A stretch of DNA of 64,000 nucleotides. Origin: Shinella zoogloeoides. Lineage in GTDB: Bacteria; Pseudomonadota; Alphaproteobacteria; Rhizobiales; Rhizobiaceae. The position numbers were made by a program, and so were the translations under genes. Shown in pieces: positions 33,861-42,938 of this stretch; positions within the stretch are counted from its first letter, which is position 1; each line of letters starts with the position of its first letter. The stretch covers positions 995,501 through 1,059,500 of the forward strand of contig NZ_CP132311.1 in assembly GCF_030733845.1 (NCBI RefSeq), read 5' to 3'. The notes beneath the pieces were generated by a model. It was not told where the DNA came from. It saw nothing but the letters and a program-made list of their open reading frames with translations, and searched no databases.

Positions 33861-36692
33861 ATGCTGGAAATCCTCTCCCTGGTCGCCATCGGCCTGGCTC
33901 TCTACACCCTCAATGCCTCGAAAAACAGCGCGCAGAAGATCGGCGACGAGGTGATGCGCCTCAAGCGCGAGATCGAGGCGCTGAAGGCCGGCGGCGTGAC
34001 GGTGCCCTCCGAGACGGCCACCGACGCCGTCGCCGAAACGGCCGAGGCTGCGGGCGAAGAGGCGGCCGCGACGCCGGTGCCGGAGGATTTCTCCAGCCCC
34101 TGGGCGGCGAAGGCCGACGAAGCCGAGACGGGCCGGGCGATCTTCGGTGGCGGCCCCGCCGTGCCGGCTGAGGCAGCGGCGAGCGAGACGGCGGAGGAGG
34201 CGGTTGCCGTTCCCGTCGCCGCGCCGGTCAAGCCGAAGGAAAGCTTCGAAAGCCGCATCGGCGCGCGCTGGGCCGTCTGGGTGGGCGGCATCGCGCTCGC
34301 GCTCGGCGGCATCTTCATGGTCAAGTATTCCATCGAGGCAGGCCTGCTGAGCCCGGCCGTGCGCCTGTCGCTCGCGGCGGTCTTCGGCCTCGTGCTGATG
34401 GCCGTCGGCGAGTTCGTGCGCCGCCGCACCCAGCCGCTCATCGCCAATGCCTTCCAGAACGCCATGATCCCCGGCGTGCTGACCGCGGCCGGCGCGATCA
34501 CGCTCTTCGCCGTCACCTATGTCGCCCACGAATTCTACTTCTATCTCGGCGCGCCCGCTGCCTTCGCGCTTCTTGCCGCCGTTTCCTTCGCGACGATCGG
34601 CCTGTCGCTGCTGCACGGCCAGGCGCTCGCCGGCCTTGGCCTGCTGGCCTCGATGCTGACGCCCGCGCTGGTCTCGACCAGCGAGCCGAGCCCCTGGAGC
34701 CTCTTCGGCTTCCTCAGCGTCGCATGGCTCGCCACCTTCGCCGCCGCGCGCATCCGCCGCTGGCAGATCGTGCCGGCGCTCGCCAATGGCGGCATGCTGC
34801 TCTGGGTCGTGCTCTATCTCACGTCGGCGGAGAATGTCGAGGTGATGCCAGTGCTCCTGGCGATGCTCGTGCTGGCGCTCGGCCACGGCCTTGTCTGGCC
34901 GGGCAGCATCACGGCGGACGACATGCCGGCACCGTCCGAGGCGGCTCCCGTCGGTCCGCTCGACCGCCTGTTCGCCCCGCCGGCCTTCGCCGTCTCGCTG
35001 ACCGGCGCGCTGGCCATGGCCTTCCCGGCGCTGCTGCTGGCAAGCAGCGTGCCCGAAATCACCTCCGCCGATTACGGTTTCGCTATCGTCGTCATGGCAC
35101 TGGCGCTGATCGGCGCCCTGCGCGGCTGGGCGATCTACCCGGCCATCCTGTCGGCCGTCGCGGCGGTGGTCGGCACCGTTCAGTTGGTCGGCCTGCCGAG
35201 CGGCGGTCTGGTCGACACGTTCGGAACCCTCGCGCCGCCGGTGCTGGATGGCGCCGCCTCGCTTCCGGTCCCGGTCCTCGGCCCTGTCCCCGCCAACCTC
35301 CTGCTGGTGCTGGCCGTCGCTTATGCCTCCGTCGGCCTTGCGGCGGTGCGCCTGCGCCTCTCCGGCTCGGGCCTGTTCGGCGCGCTCTGGAGCCTGCTTG
35401 CGCCGGCCGTGCCGTTCGCGATCCTCGCCATCAGCTTCTTCAATTTCGGCAACCTCTCCTTCGACCTGAAGCACGGCCTCCTCGCCATCGCCTTCGGCCT
35501 TGCCTTCCTCGCTGCAGCGGAAGGCTTTTCGCGCGGACGCGGGGAGGAGGAGGGGCTCTTCGTCCCGCAATGGACCTTTGCGGCCGGTGGCTTCGCCTTC
35601 CTCGTCCTGGCGCTGCACGCCCTGACGGACGGGCTCGTCACCACGCTCGGCATCATGGTTCTCGGCACGGCCGCCGTCTTCGCGACCCGCGTCCGCAACT
35701 GGCCCGTGCTGCCCTGGCTGATGGCGGGCGCGGCAGCCGTCGTCGCCGGCCGCATCGCGTGGGAGCCCACCATCGTCGGCGCCGCGAACCTCTCGAAGAC
35801 GCCGGTCTTCAACCAGCTTCTGGCCGGCTACGGCATTCCCGCGCTGCTGCTCGCGCTCTCGGCCTTCGAGCTGCGCCGCTGGCCGGGGGTACGCATCCGC
35901 AACCTGCTGCAGGCGCTCGCCAGCCTGTTCCTGCTGCTGACGGCGGCGATCCTCGTGCGCCACGGCATGAACGGCGGCGTGCTCGACAGTTCGGTGCCGA
36001 CGCTCGGCGAGCAGGCGACCTATACGCTGCTGGTCATCGGCGCCTCGGCGATCATGATGTCGCTCGACCTGAAATCGCCGAGCCCCGTCTTCCGCTACGG
36101 TTCGATGGTGGTCGGCGGTCTCTCGGTGCTGTCGGTGCTGAGCGCGCATTTCATCGGCCTCAACCCCTATTTCACCGGCGAACTGCTCGGCAAATGGCCG
36201 TTCGTCGACCTGTTGCTCGTCGGCTACCTGCTGCCCGGCATCGCCTATGGCGGACTTGCCCTTTATGCGCGCGATCGGCGGCCGATGCCCTATGTCACCA
36301 TGCTGGCCCTGACCGGCGTTGCGCTCGTCTTCGCCTGGTTCACGCTCTCCGTCCGCCGCTACTGGCACGGCGAGGGCATTGCCGACTGGAAGGGCTTCCT
36401 CCAGCCGGAGACCTACACCTATTCCGTCGTCTGGCTGCTGCTCGGCGTGCTGCTGCTCGCCATCGGCTCGAAGGTCGATTCCAAGAGCATCCGCCTTGCC
36501 TCGGCCGGCCTCGTGCTGATCGCCGTCGTCAAGGTCTTCCTGATCGACATGTCCAACCTCGAAGGCATCCTGCGTGCGCTCTCCTTCATCGGGCTCGGCG
36601 CGGTGCTGATCGGGATCGGCCTGTTCTACCAGAAGATCCTCTCCGGAAAATCCGGGACGGGCGAGAAGGCGGAATTGAACGCGCCGTCGTGA
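33861..36692 (+). CDS. Large DUF2339 polytopic membrane protein
   Basis: 943 residues. A first hydrophobic segment (1-16) is followed by a coiled-coil-prone, Ala/Glu-rich stretch (about 20-120), then more than twenty hydrophobic segments up to residue 930. The segment ESRIGARWAVWVGGIALALGGIFMVKYSIE at about 128-158 is the DUF2339 hallmark. Function unknown; the family is widespread as a single giant inner-membrane protein. It stands alone between the thioesterase and an HD hydrolase. No catalytic motif could be recognised. Confidence 0.88.
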   Translation: MLEILSLVAIGLALYTLNASKNSAQKIGDEVMRLKREIEALKAGGVTVPSETATDAVAETAEAAGEEAAATPVPEDFSSPWAAKADEAETGRAIFGGGPAVPAEAAASETAEEAVAVPVAAPVKPKESFESRIGARWAVWVGGIALALGGIFMVKYSIEAGLLSPAVRLSLAAVFGLVLMAVGEFVRRRTQPLIANAFQNAMIPGVLTAAGAITLFAVTYVAHEFYFYLGAPAAFALLAAVSFATIGLSLLHGQALAGLGLLASMLTPALVSTSEPSPWSLFGFLSVAWLATFAAARIRRWQIVPALANGGMLLWVVLYLTSAENVEVMPVLLAMLVLALGHGLVWPGSITADDMPAPSEAAPVGPLDRLFAPPAFAVSLTGALAMAFPALLLASSVPEITSADYGFAIVVMALALIGALRGWAIYPAILSAVAAVVGTVQLVGLPSGGLVDTFGTLAPPVLDGAASLPVPVLGPVPANLLLVLAVAYASVGLAAVRLRLSGSGLFGALWSLLAPAVPFAILAISFFNFGNLSFDLKHGLLAIAFGLAFLAAAEGFSRGRGEEEGLFVPQWTFAAGGFAFLVLALHALTDGLVTTLGIMVLGTAAVFATRVRNWPVLPWLMAGAAAVVAGRIAWEPTIVGAANLSKTPVFNQLLAGYGIPALLLALSAFELRRWPGVRIRNLLQALASLFLLLTAAILVRHGMNGGVLDSSVPTLGEQATYTLLVIGASAIMMSLDLKSPSPVFRYGSMVVGGLSVLSVLSAHFIGLNPYFTGELLGKWPFVDLLLVGYLLPGIAYGGLALYARDRRPMPYVTMLALTGVALVFAWFTLSVRRYWHGEGIADWKGFLQPETYTYSVVWLLLGVLLLAIGSKVDSKSIRLASAGLVLIAVVKVFLIDMSNLEGILRALSFIGLGAVLIGIGLFYQKILSGKSGTGEKAELNAPS

Positions 36693-36728
36693 CAGGCTAG
36701 GTCATGGGGGATCACTTTCGGATGGCCC

Positions 36729-37382
36729 ATGTCCTTCACCTGCCTCGCCGCCGCCTTCTCGCCTCTTGCGGATCTCGCCGAACGCCTGCTGCCGCAGGCC
36801 TTCGCCGCCGATGACGGCTCGCATGACGCCGCCCATCTCATCCGCGTGTGGAAGAGCGCCCGGCGCATCCAGGCGGAGGAGGGCGGCGATGCGCGTGTGC
36901 TCGCCGCCGCCGTGCTGTTGCACGATTGCGTGTCGGTGGAGAAGAATTCGCCGCTACGCCGTGAGGCCTCGCGCCTTGCCGCCGAGAAGGCCGCAAGCCT
37001 GCTTGCCGCCGAAGGCTGGAACGCCGGGGATGTGGCGGCCGTCTCCCATGCCATCCTCACCCACAGCTTTTCCGCCAATATCGCGCCGGAAACGCTGGAG
37101 GCGAAGATATTGCAGGACGCCGACCGGCTCGACGCCATCGGCATGGTCGGTGCGGCGCGCTGCTTCTACATTGCCGGTCGCATGGGCAGCGGCCTCTACG
37201 ATCCGCTCGATCCGCTTGCCGAAAACCGGCCGCTCGACGACAAGGCCTTCGCCATCGACCATTTCGAGGTCAAGCTGTTCAGGCTGGCGGATGGCTTCCA
37301 GACGGCGGCCGGCGCACGCATGGCCGGCGAGCGCACGCAGCGCCTGCGGGCGATCCGCGATATGCTTCTGGATGAAATCTGA
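36729..37382 (+). CDS. HD-domain phosphohydrolase (YedJ-like)
   Basis: 217 residues with the HD metal-binding set: His in SHDAAHLIRVW (about 35-45), His-Asp in LLHDC (about 65), a further His at about 105 (SHAILTHSF) and Asp in ILQDADRLDAIG (about 130). Members hydrolyse nucleotides or other phosphate esters; the substrate is not deducible. No strong ribosome site was found at 36729; an ATG 7 bases earlier is in another phase. Confidence 0.85.
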   Translation: MSFTCLAAAFSPLADLAERLLPQAFAADDGSHDAAHLIRVWKSARRIQAEEGGDARVLAAAVLLHDCVSVEKNSPLRREASRLAAEKAASLLAAEGWNAGDVAAVSHAILTHSFSANIAPETLEAKILQDADRLDAIGMVGAARCFYIAGRMGSGLYDPLDPLAENRPLDDKAFAIDHFEVKLFRLADGFQTAAGARMAGERTQRLRAIRDMLLDEI

Positions 37383-37461
37383 AGAAAAACATGCTTCTGT
37401 GCCGCCGGATTGAATCGGTTCGGCAAAGCGTTGAATCGAAATTTCAGGAAAGGTCGCCCGC

Positions 37462-38307
37462 ATGAAGGTCGAGGGTCTGAACATTCATCCGCTGAAGAGC
37501 GGCCGGGCCATTCCCGTCGAAAGCGCGACCGTGCGCCTCGATGGCTTCGCCGGCGACCGGCGTTTCATGGTCGTCGAACCCGACGGGCGCTTCATCACCC
37601 AGCGCGAGCTCCAGGCGCTTGCCCGCATCGAGGCGACGGCTGTCGGCGACAGCCTGCATCTCGAAATGGAGGGCAGCCAGCTCTTCGCCAGCTTCGAGCC
37701 CGAGGACCGGCTGGACGTGCTGATCTGGGACAGCCCGGTGAACGCCGCCGTGGCGGACGAAGCGGTGAACGACGTCCTGTCGGATTGGCTCGCACGCCCG
37801 GTCAAGCTCGTGCACATGGATGCGCTGGCGCAGCGGGCAGAAGGCGAGGAATGGGCCGGCAGCCCGGCCCCCGTCGGTTTTGCCGACGGTTTCCCGGTCC
37901 TCGTCACGACAACCGGCTCGCTTGCCGACCTCAACAGGACGCTGGTCGCCAAGGGGCAGGAGCCGGTCGGGATGGACCGTTTCCGCACCAATATCCTCGT
38001 TTCCTGCGATGAGCCCTGGGCAGAGGATTTCTGGGAGACGATCGAGATCAACGGCATCGTCTTCGATTTCGTCAAACCCTGCGCCCGCTGCATCATGACC
38101 ACGCAGGACCAGACGACCGGCGAGCGCATCGGCGGAAACCCGATCCAGGGCCTTGCCGAAAAGCGCATGTCTGCCGACCGTCGCGTGCCGGGTGTGCTCT
38201 TCGGCTGGAACGCGGTGCCGCGCGGCGAGGGCGAGGTCCGCCTGGGCGACGCGGTGACCGTGACGAAGACGCGCGGCGAGCGCTGGCCGATGAAGGTTCG
38301 GGCCTAG
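37462..38307 (+). CDS. MOSC-domain protein (YcbX/mARC-like)
   Basis: 281 residues: MOSC N-terminal beta-barrel (MKVEGLNIHPLKSGRAIPVE to about 120) and a MOSC domain (about 130-275) with the molybdenum-cofactor cysteine in KPCARCIMTTQD. Members bind the sulfurated molybdenum cofactor and reduce N-hydroxylated compounds such as 6-hydroxylaminopurine. Unlike E. coli YcbX, no C-terminal [2Fe-2S] domain is present, so an external electron donor would be needed. Confidence 0.88.
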   Translation: MKVEGLNIHPLKSGRAIPVESATVRLDGFAGDRRFMVVEPDGRFITQRELQALARIEATAVGDSLHLEMEGSQLFASFEPEDRLDVLIWDSPVNAAVADEAVNDVLSDWLARPVKLVHMDALAQRAEGEEWAGSPAPVGFADGFPVLVTTTGSLADLNRTLVAKGQEPVGMDRFRTNILVSCDEPWAEDFWETIEINGIVFDFVKPCARCIMTTQDQTTGERIGGNPIQGLAEKRMSADRRVPGVLFGWNAVPRGEGEVRLGDAVTVTKTRGERWPMKVRA

Positions 38308-38342
38308 GTCATTCTTGCTGTTTCCGGCTTCCGGCGCTATGT

Positions 38343-38359
38343 ATATCCCAATGGGATAT
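38343..38359. promoter_or_regulatory. Candidate VapBC autoregulatory operator
   Basis: ATATCCC-AAT-GGGATAT, perfect 7-bp arms, ending 18 bases before the vapB start and 10 bases before its GGAGG site. Position and symmetry fit binding by a VapB dimer. Confidence 0.6.
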
Positions 38360-38377
38360 CACATTGGAGGATTGCGC

Positions 38378-38611
38378 ATGGCCAATTCGACCGTTTTCAC
38401 CAGCAACCGCAGCCAGGCCGTTCGCCTTCCCAAGGCTGTCGCCTTTCCGGCGGATGTGCATGCGGTCGAAATCATCCGGATCGGCCGCAGCCGTGTCATC
38501 GTTCCGCAAGGGCAGAGGTGGGACGATCTTTTCCTGAACGGACCGCGCGCCAGCGACGATTTCATGAGCGAGCGGGAGCAGCCGGCACCGGAGGAGCGCG
38601 AGTCCTTCTGA
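38378..38611 (+). CDS. vapB: VapB-type antitoxin
   Basis: 77 residues with a MazE/AbrB swapped-hairpin DNA-binding N-terminus (TVFTSNRSQAVRLPKAVAFP ... RVIVPQG) and a flexible acidic C-terminal tail (SEREQPAPEERESF) that would wrap the toxin. The ATG at 38378 follows GGAGGATTGCGC. Its stop overlaps the vapC start (TGATG). Confidence 0.9.
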   Translation: MANSTVFTSNRSQAVRLPKAVAFPADVHAVEIIRIGRSRVIVPQGQRWDDLFLNGPRASDDFMSEREQPAPEERESF

Positions 38612-39009
38612 TGCTGACCTACATGCTCGATACCAATATCTGCATCTACGTGATGAAGACCTATCCGCCGGCCGTGCGCGAGAAATTCAATGCGCTGGCC
38701 GAGCAGCTTTGCATATCGAGCATCACGCTCGGGGAGTTGCACTACGGCGCTGAGAAATCGGCCCGCCGCGCGGAAAACCTGACGGCGATCGAACATTTCG
38801 TGGCGCGCCTGGAGGTGCTGCCGTTTGCCGACAAGGCTGCCGCGCACTATGGCCAGGTCCGCGCGGAACTTGAACGGGCGGGCACGCCCTGCGGCCCCCA
38901 CGACATGCAGATCGGCGGCCACGCCCGCAGCGAGGGCTTGATCGTCGTCACCAACAATCTCAGGGAATTCGCCCGCATGCCGGGCTTGAGGGCCGAAAAC
39001 TGGCTGTGA
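38611..39009 (+). CDS. vapC: VapC-type PIN-domain toxin
   Basis: 132-residue PIN ribonuclease. Metal-binding acids: Asp in MLDTNICIY, Glu in SITLGELHYG, Asp in PHDMQIGGHA. The terminal segment LIVVTNNLREFARMPGLRAENW is the family standard. Expected to cleave a specific RNA, often initiator tRNA or 23S rRNA, when VapB is lost. It ends just before a palindrome and the convergent corA. Confidence 0.92.
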   Translation: MLTYMLDTNICIYVMKTYPPAVREKFNALAEQLCISSITLGELHYGAEKSARRAENLTAIEHFVARLEVLPFADKAAAHYGQVRAELERAGTPCGPHDMQIGGHARSEGLIVVTNNLREFARMPGLRAENWL

Positions 39010-39017
39010 TCGGCCCT

Positions 39018-39063
39018 GGAGCATCCTGCGAACAGACGGAATCGCCTTATCGCAGGACGCTCC
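39018..39063. repeat. Palindromic element with 14-bp imperfect arms between vapC and corA
   Basis: GGAGCATCCTGCGA (39018-39031) and TCGCAGGACGCTCC (39050-39063) pair at 13 of 14 positions around an 18-base loop, filling the 61-base gap between convergent genes. Either a bidirectional terminator without a T-run or another dispersed rhizobial palindrome. Confidence 0.6.
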
Positions 39064-39070
39064 CGCGCTC

Positions 39071-40063
39071 TCAAACCCACCCGCGCCGCTTGAAGTAGAG
39101 GAAGGGCATCAGCGCCGAAAAGATCATCAGCCCGACCGCCCAGGGATAGCCGAAATGCCATTGCAACTCCGGCATGATCTCGAAGTTCATGCCGTAGGCG
39201 GAGGCGACCAGCGTCGGCGGCAGGAAGACCACCGAGGCGACGGTGAAGATCTTGATGATCTGGTTCTGCTCGAGATTGATCAGGCCAAGCGTCGCGTCGA
39301 GCAGGAAGTTGATCTTGCCCGAAAGGAACGCGGCGTGGTCGCCAAGCGAGACGGCGTCGCGCTGCACAAGCTTCACCAGCTGGCGCATTTCCTTGGACGG
39401 CCGGCGGGCCGGGCTTTCGACCGCCGCATGGTAGGCGACGAGGCGCGAGATGCTGACGAGGCTTTCGCGCACGCCGCTCAGGAAATCGCCCTTGCGGCCG
39501 AGCTGCTCGATCAGCGCCTCGAGGTCCCGCGTCTTCTTGGTGGAGGACGCTTTCTTGCCGCGGAAGACCTCGCGCGAAATGCCGTCGATCTCGTTGCCGA
39601 GCCGTTCCAGCACGTCCGCCATGCGGTCGATCACGGCCTCGATGAGGCCGAGCATGACGTCCTCGCCGGTCTCGTAGGAATGGCCGTTGCCGCGCAGCGC
39701 GCGGTGGCAGAAGGTGGCGAAGGGCTTTGCATCCGCATGGCGCACCGTCACCAGCGTCGGGCCGCGCAGGATGAAGGTGACCGGCATCTTGGCCGGCTCG
39801 TCGCCGTCGAGATTGCTGAGTGCCGTCATGGTCATGAAGGTCGCGCCGTCCTCCTGGTAGAGGCGTGCGGAGAGCTCGATGTCCTCCATTTCCTCGCGCG
39901 AGGGGATGGAAAGGTGCAGCGCCGCCTCGACATCCTTCGCCTCCTCGGGCGTCGGGTTCAGCAGGTCGTACCAGAGGGCAGGGGAAATCGCCTGCTCGAT
40001 GGCCGGGTTGGAAATTTCGCGCAGGCAAAAGCGGTCAGCCTTGCGGGCATAGATCTGCAGCAT
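39071..40063 (-). CDS. corA: CorA-family magnesium/divalent cation transporter
   Basis: 330 residues with a cytoplasmic N-terminal alpha/beta funnel domain, a long stalk helix and two C-terminal transmembrane segments. The selectivity motif is YGMN (in SAYGMNFEIMPE), between the segments, and the C-terminus is basic (YFKRRGWV). Mediates Mg2+ (or Co2+/Ni2+) entry through the inner membrane. No leader resembling a Mg2+ riboswitch was recognised upstream. Confidence 0.95.
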   Translation of the reverse strand: MLQIYARKADRFCLREISNPAIEQAISPALWYDLLNPTPEEAKDVEAALHLSIPSREEMEDIELSARLYQEDGATFMTMTALSNLDGDEPAKMPVTFILRGPTLVTVRHADAKPFATFCHRALRGNGHSYETGEDVMLGLIEAVIDRMADVLERLGNEIDGISREVFRGKKASSTKKTRDLEALIEQLGRKGDFLSGVRESLVSISRLVAYHAAVESPARRPSKEMRQLVKLVQRDAVSLGDHAAFLSGKINFLLDATLGLINLEQNQIIKIFTVASVVFLPPTLVASAYGMNFEIMPELQWHFGYPWAVGLMIFSALMPFLYFKRRGWV

Positions 40064-40292
40064 GCTTCACTCCTTTGAGGGCGTTCTCGCCGTCCGGAGC
40101 GAAGCCAGGGCTTCTACCGGACAGGTCGCTCGATTGCTCTCGATAGTCGACTGTCGGGGTCCATTGATCTTATCCGGGTTGGGTTGGCGTCTTGTGACGC
40201 GCGGGGTGGACATGCGCCCAAAATCCTGCCGCGTCAAGCACATCCGGCAGTCTGATGAATCAGGACTTCCATCAATGCGGTTGATCGCTCGG

Positions 40293-40319
40293 TCAATTAA
40301 ATTCGCTTTTGTTAATTGA
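40293..40319. promoter_or_regulatory. Operator-like palindrome upstream of the MFS gene
   Basis: TCAATTAA (40293-40300) and TTAATTGA (40312-40319), perfect 8-bp arms with an 11-base spacer, 44 bases before the MFS start. A smaller TTGA-N8-TCAA lies just upstream, at about 40281-40296. The 299-base gap 40064-40362 otherwise shows nothing recognisable. Regulator unknown. Confidence 0.5.
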
Positions 40320-40362
40320 TGGCCGGGCGTAGGTTCCGGGCACAGAATCCCGGAGATACACC

Positions 40363-41598
40363 ATGTCTGCCCCATCCGCCGTTGCGGCGCCCGCCGCCAC
40401 CCGGCCCATGCCCTGGCTCATCATCCTCGCCGGCTCGCTGATCGCCGTTCTCACCTTCGGCCCGCGCTCGGCCATGGGCTTCTTCCAGCTTCCCATGCTG
40501 CAGGACACCGGCTGGGATCGTACGACATTCGGTCTAGCCATGGCGTTCCAGAACCTTGCCTGGGGCGTCAGCCAGCCGTTCTTCGGCGCCATCGCCGACA
40601 AGTTCGGCACCTGGCGCGTGCTGCTGATCTCCGGCCTCGTCTATGCGCTCGGCCTCTTCCTCATGTCGCTCGGCACCTCGCCACTCTGGCTGCACGTCGG
40701 CGGCGGCGTGCTGGTCGGCCTCGGCGTCGGCGCGGGTTCCTTCGGCATCCTGCTCTCCGCCTTCGCGCGGAACGTCACGCCGGACCAGCGCTCCATGGCC
40801 TTCGGCATCTGCACGGCCGCGGGGTCGGCAGGCATGTTCCTCTTTGCGCCGCTCTCGCAAGGTCTCATCAGCGCCTATGGCTGGTCCGACAGCCTCGTCT
40901 ATCTCGGCATCCTGATGTTGGCCGTGCCGCTCATCGCCATTCCGCTGCGGGGCAATTCCTCCTCCGGCATCACCGCCGCGAGCGAGTACAAGCAGACGAT
41001 CGGCGAGGCGCTGAAGGAAGCGCTCGGCCACCGCAGCTACCTGCTGCTGACCGCCGGCTTCTTCGTCTGCGGCTATCAGGTCGCCTTCATCACCGCGCAT
41101 TTCCCGGCCTATCTCGGCGATCTCGGCATCGACGCGCGCTATGCCGTGATCGCGCTGGCGCTGATCGGCTTCTTCAACATCATCGGCTCGCTTGCCGCCG
41201 GCTTCATCGGCCAGCGTTACTCGAAACCCTATTTCCTCGCCTATATCTACATCGCCCGCTCGGTCGCCGTCTCGGCCTTCATCCTGCTGCCGAAGTCGCC
41301 CGCCTCGGTCATCATCTTCGCCATCGTCATGGGGTTGCTGTGGCTCTCCACGGTGCCGCCGACCAATGGCCTCGTCGCCATCATGTTCGGCACCAAGCAC
41401 CTCGGCCTTCTCGGCGGCATCGTCTTCCTGTCGCACCAGGTCGGCTCGTTCCTCGGCGTCTGGATGGGCGGCTATCTCTACGACCATTTCGGCACCTACG
41501 ATCCGGTGTGGTGGCTCGGTGTGGCGCTCGGCATCTTCGCGGCGATCGTGCACTGGCCGATCGAGGAAAAGGGCGTCGCCCGCCCGGCCATGGCCTGA
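40363..41598 (+). CDS. Major facilitator superfamily transporter
   Basis: 411 residues with twelve predicted membrane segments and the MFS loop motif between helices 2 and 3 (GAIADKFGTWRVLL). It resembles the oxalate/formate antiporter or monocarboxylate branch (RSAMGFFQLPMLQDTGWDRTTFGLAMAFQNLAWG at the start). Substrate cannot be assigned. It stands alone, with a palindromic upstream site and a downstream hairpin. Confidence 0.9.
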   Translation: MSAPSAVAAPAATRPMPWLIILAGSLIAVLTFGPRSAMGFFQLPMLQDTGWDRTTFGLAMAFQNLAWGVSQPFFGAIADKFGTWRVLLISGLVYALGLFLMSLGTSPLWLHVGGGVLVGLGVGAGSFGILLSAFARNVTPDQRSMAFGICTAAGSAGMFLFAPLSQGLISAYGWSDSLVYLGILMLAVPLIAIPLRGNSSSGITAASEYKQTIGEALKEALGHRSYLLLTAGFFVCGYQVAFITAHFPAYLGDLGIDARYAVIALALIGFFNIIGSLAAGFIGQRYSKPYFLAYIYIARSVAVSAFILLPKSPASVIIFAIVMGLLWLSTVPPTNGLVAIMFGTKHLGLLGGIVFLSHQVGSFLGVWMGGYLYDHFGTYDPVWWLGVALGIFAAIVHWPIEEKGVARPAMA

Positions 41599-41612
41599 AC
41601 GAAAACCATTGC

Positions 41613-41645
41613 CGCCGCCCGAAGGAATTCGGGCGGCGCTTCTTG
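41613..41645 (+). terminator. Probable terminator of the MFS gene
   Basis: CGCCGCCCGAA / TTCGGGCGGCG, 11 perfect pairs around GGAA, followed by only a weak T-run (CTTCTTG). Confidence 0.65.
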
Positions 41646-41711
41646 CAAACCGTCACAAAAGTTTCTAAATCTGAACCACCGGCCAATGCCGGTTTTGTTT
41701 TACAGCTATTA

Positions 41712-41726
41712 TGCTCAAAGTGAGCA
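41712..41726. promoter_or_regulatory. Candidate NadQ operator upstream of nadA
   Basis: TGCTCA-AAG-TGAGCA, perfect 6-bp arms, 43 bases before the nadA start and overlapping the end of a TATTAT hexamer (41707-41712) that could be the -10 box. A NadQ/NrtR-like regulator is encoded 6 kb downstream, making this the obvious repressor site. Confidence 0.6.
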
Positions 41727-41768
41727 AAATGGCGAAGCCACCGGAGACTGGTGGAGGAGGAGGGTTCC

Positions 41769-42848
41769 ATGACCGTTCTGGCCCAGCATGCGGCGGCAGC
41801 CGAAGCCGCCGGTCCGCTCACCGCCGCGGAGCGCTTCGGCGTCATCGAGAAGCCGGACCTCACCTTTACGCCCGAGATCGCCCGCGAGACCGAACACCTC
41901 TACGAGAAGGTGAAACAGTTCATTCCCGCCTTCGAATGGCCGGTCTATGCGCCCTATGTCGCCGCCATCAACCGGTTGAAGAAGGAGCGCGGCGCGGTCA
42001 TCCTCGCGCACAATTACCAGACGCCGGAAATCTTCCATTGCGTCGCCGACATCGTCGGCGATTCGCTGCAGCTCGCGCGCGACGCCACCAAGGTGGATGC
42101 CGAGATCATCATCCAGTGCGGCGTGCATTTCATGGCCGAGACCTCGAAGCTGCTGAACCCGGAAAAGACCGTGCTGATCCCGGATTCGCGGGCCGGCTGC
42201 TCGCTGTCGGATTCGATCACCGGCGCGGACGTGCGCCTCCTCAAGCAGCGTTATCCCGGCGTGCCGGTCGTCACCTACGTCAACACCTCGGCCGACGTGA
42301 AGGCGGAGACGGACATCTGCTGCACCTCGTCCAACGTGCTGGCGGTGATCGAGAGCCTGGAGAGCGACACGGTCCTCTGCATCCCCGACGAATATCTCGC
42401 GATGAACGTCGCCAAGCAGACGAACAAGAAAATCCTCACCTGGAAGGGCCATTGCGAGGTGCACGAGCGCTTCACGGCATCCGAGCTGCTGTCCTACAAG
42501 GAAGCCCATCCCGGCATCGAGATCATCGGCCATCCGGAGTGCCACCCGGATGTCATCGCCGTCTGCGATTTCGCCGGCTCCACCTCGGGCATGATCAACT
42601 ATGTGAAGGACCACCGTCCCTCGCGGGTGCTGCTCGTCACCGAATGCTCCATGGCCTCCAACATCCAGGCCGAGCTGCCGGGCGTCGATTTCGTCAAGCC
42701 GTGCAATCTCTGTCCGCACATGAAGCGCATCACGCTGCCGAAGATCCTCGACAGCCTGGTGAGCATGACGGAAGAGGTTGTGGTCGATCCGGCGATCGCC
42801 GATCGCGCCCGCCTCGCCGTCGAGCGGATGGTGAACCTGAAGCAGTAG
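41769..42848 (+). CDS. nadA: Quinolinate synthase A
   Basis: [4Fe-4S] enzyme joining iminoaspartate and dihydroxyacetone phosphate to quinolinate. 359 residues. NadA signatures include [24 protein letters not shown], the dehydratase motif [20 protein letters not shown] and the cluster cysteines in the ECSMAS and [12 protein letters not shown] segments. The ATG at 41769 follows GGAGGAGGAGGG. First gene of nadA-nadB-(parDE)-nadC. Confidence 0.97.
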   Translation: MTVLAQHAAAAEAAGPLTAAERFGVIEKPDLTFTPEIARETEHLYEKVKQFIPAFEWPVYAPYVAAINRLKKERGAVILAHNYQTPEIFHCVADIVGDSLQLARDATKVDAEIIIQCGVHFMAETSKLLNPEKTVLIPDSRAGCSLSDSITGADVRLLKQRYPGVPVVTYVNTSADVKAETDICCTSSNVLAVIESLESDTVLCIPDEYLAMNVAKQTNKKILTWKGHCEVHERFTASELLSYKEAHPGIEIIGHPECHPDVIAVCDFAGSTSGMINYVKDHRPSRVLLVTECSMASNIQAELPGVDFVKPCNLCPHMKRITLPKILDSLVSMTEEVVVDPAIADRARLAVERMVNLKQ

Positions 42849-42938
42849 GCCGTCCTCCGCTCCGGAGGGAAAGGGGCGCGAATGCCCCGCGGTCAGTCTC
42901 CCGCAAGGGAGCGCAGCGGCGCGTCGGAGGATAGACAC

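Noticed and set aside
33234..36368. A 1044-codon open frame on the minus strand opposite the thioesterase and DUF2339 genes
   Set aside because: It is the GC-rich mirror of real plus-strand genes: composition dominated by Arg, Gly, Glu and His, no domain, no ribosome site.
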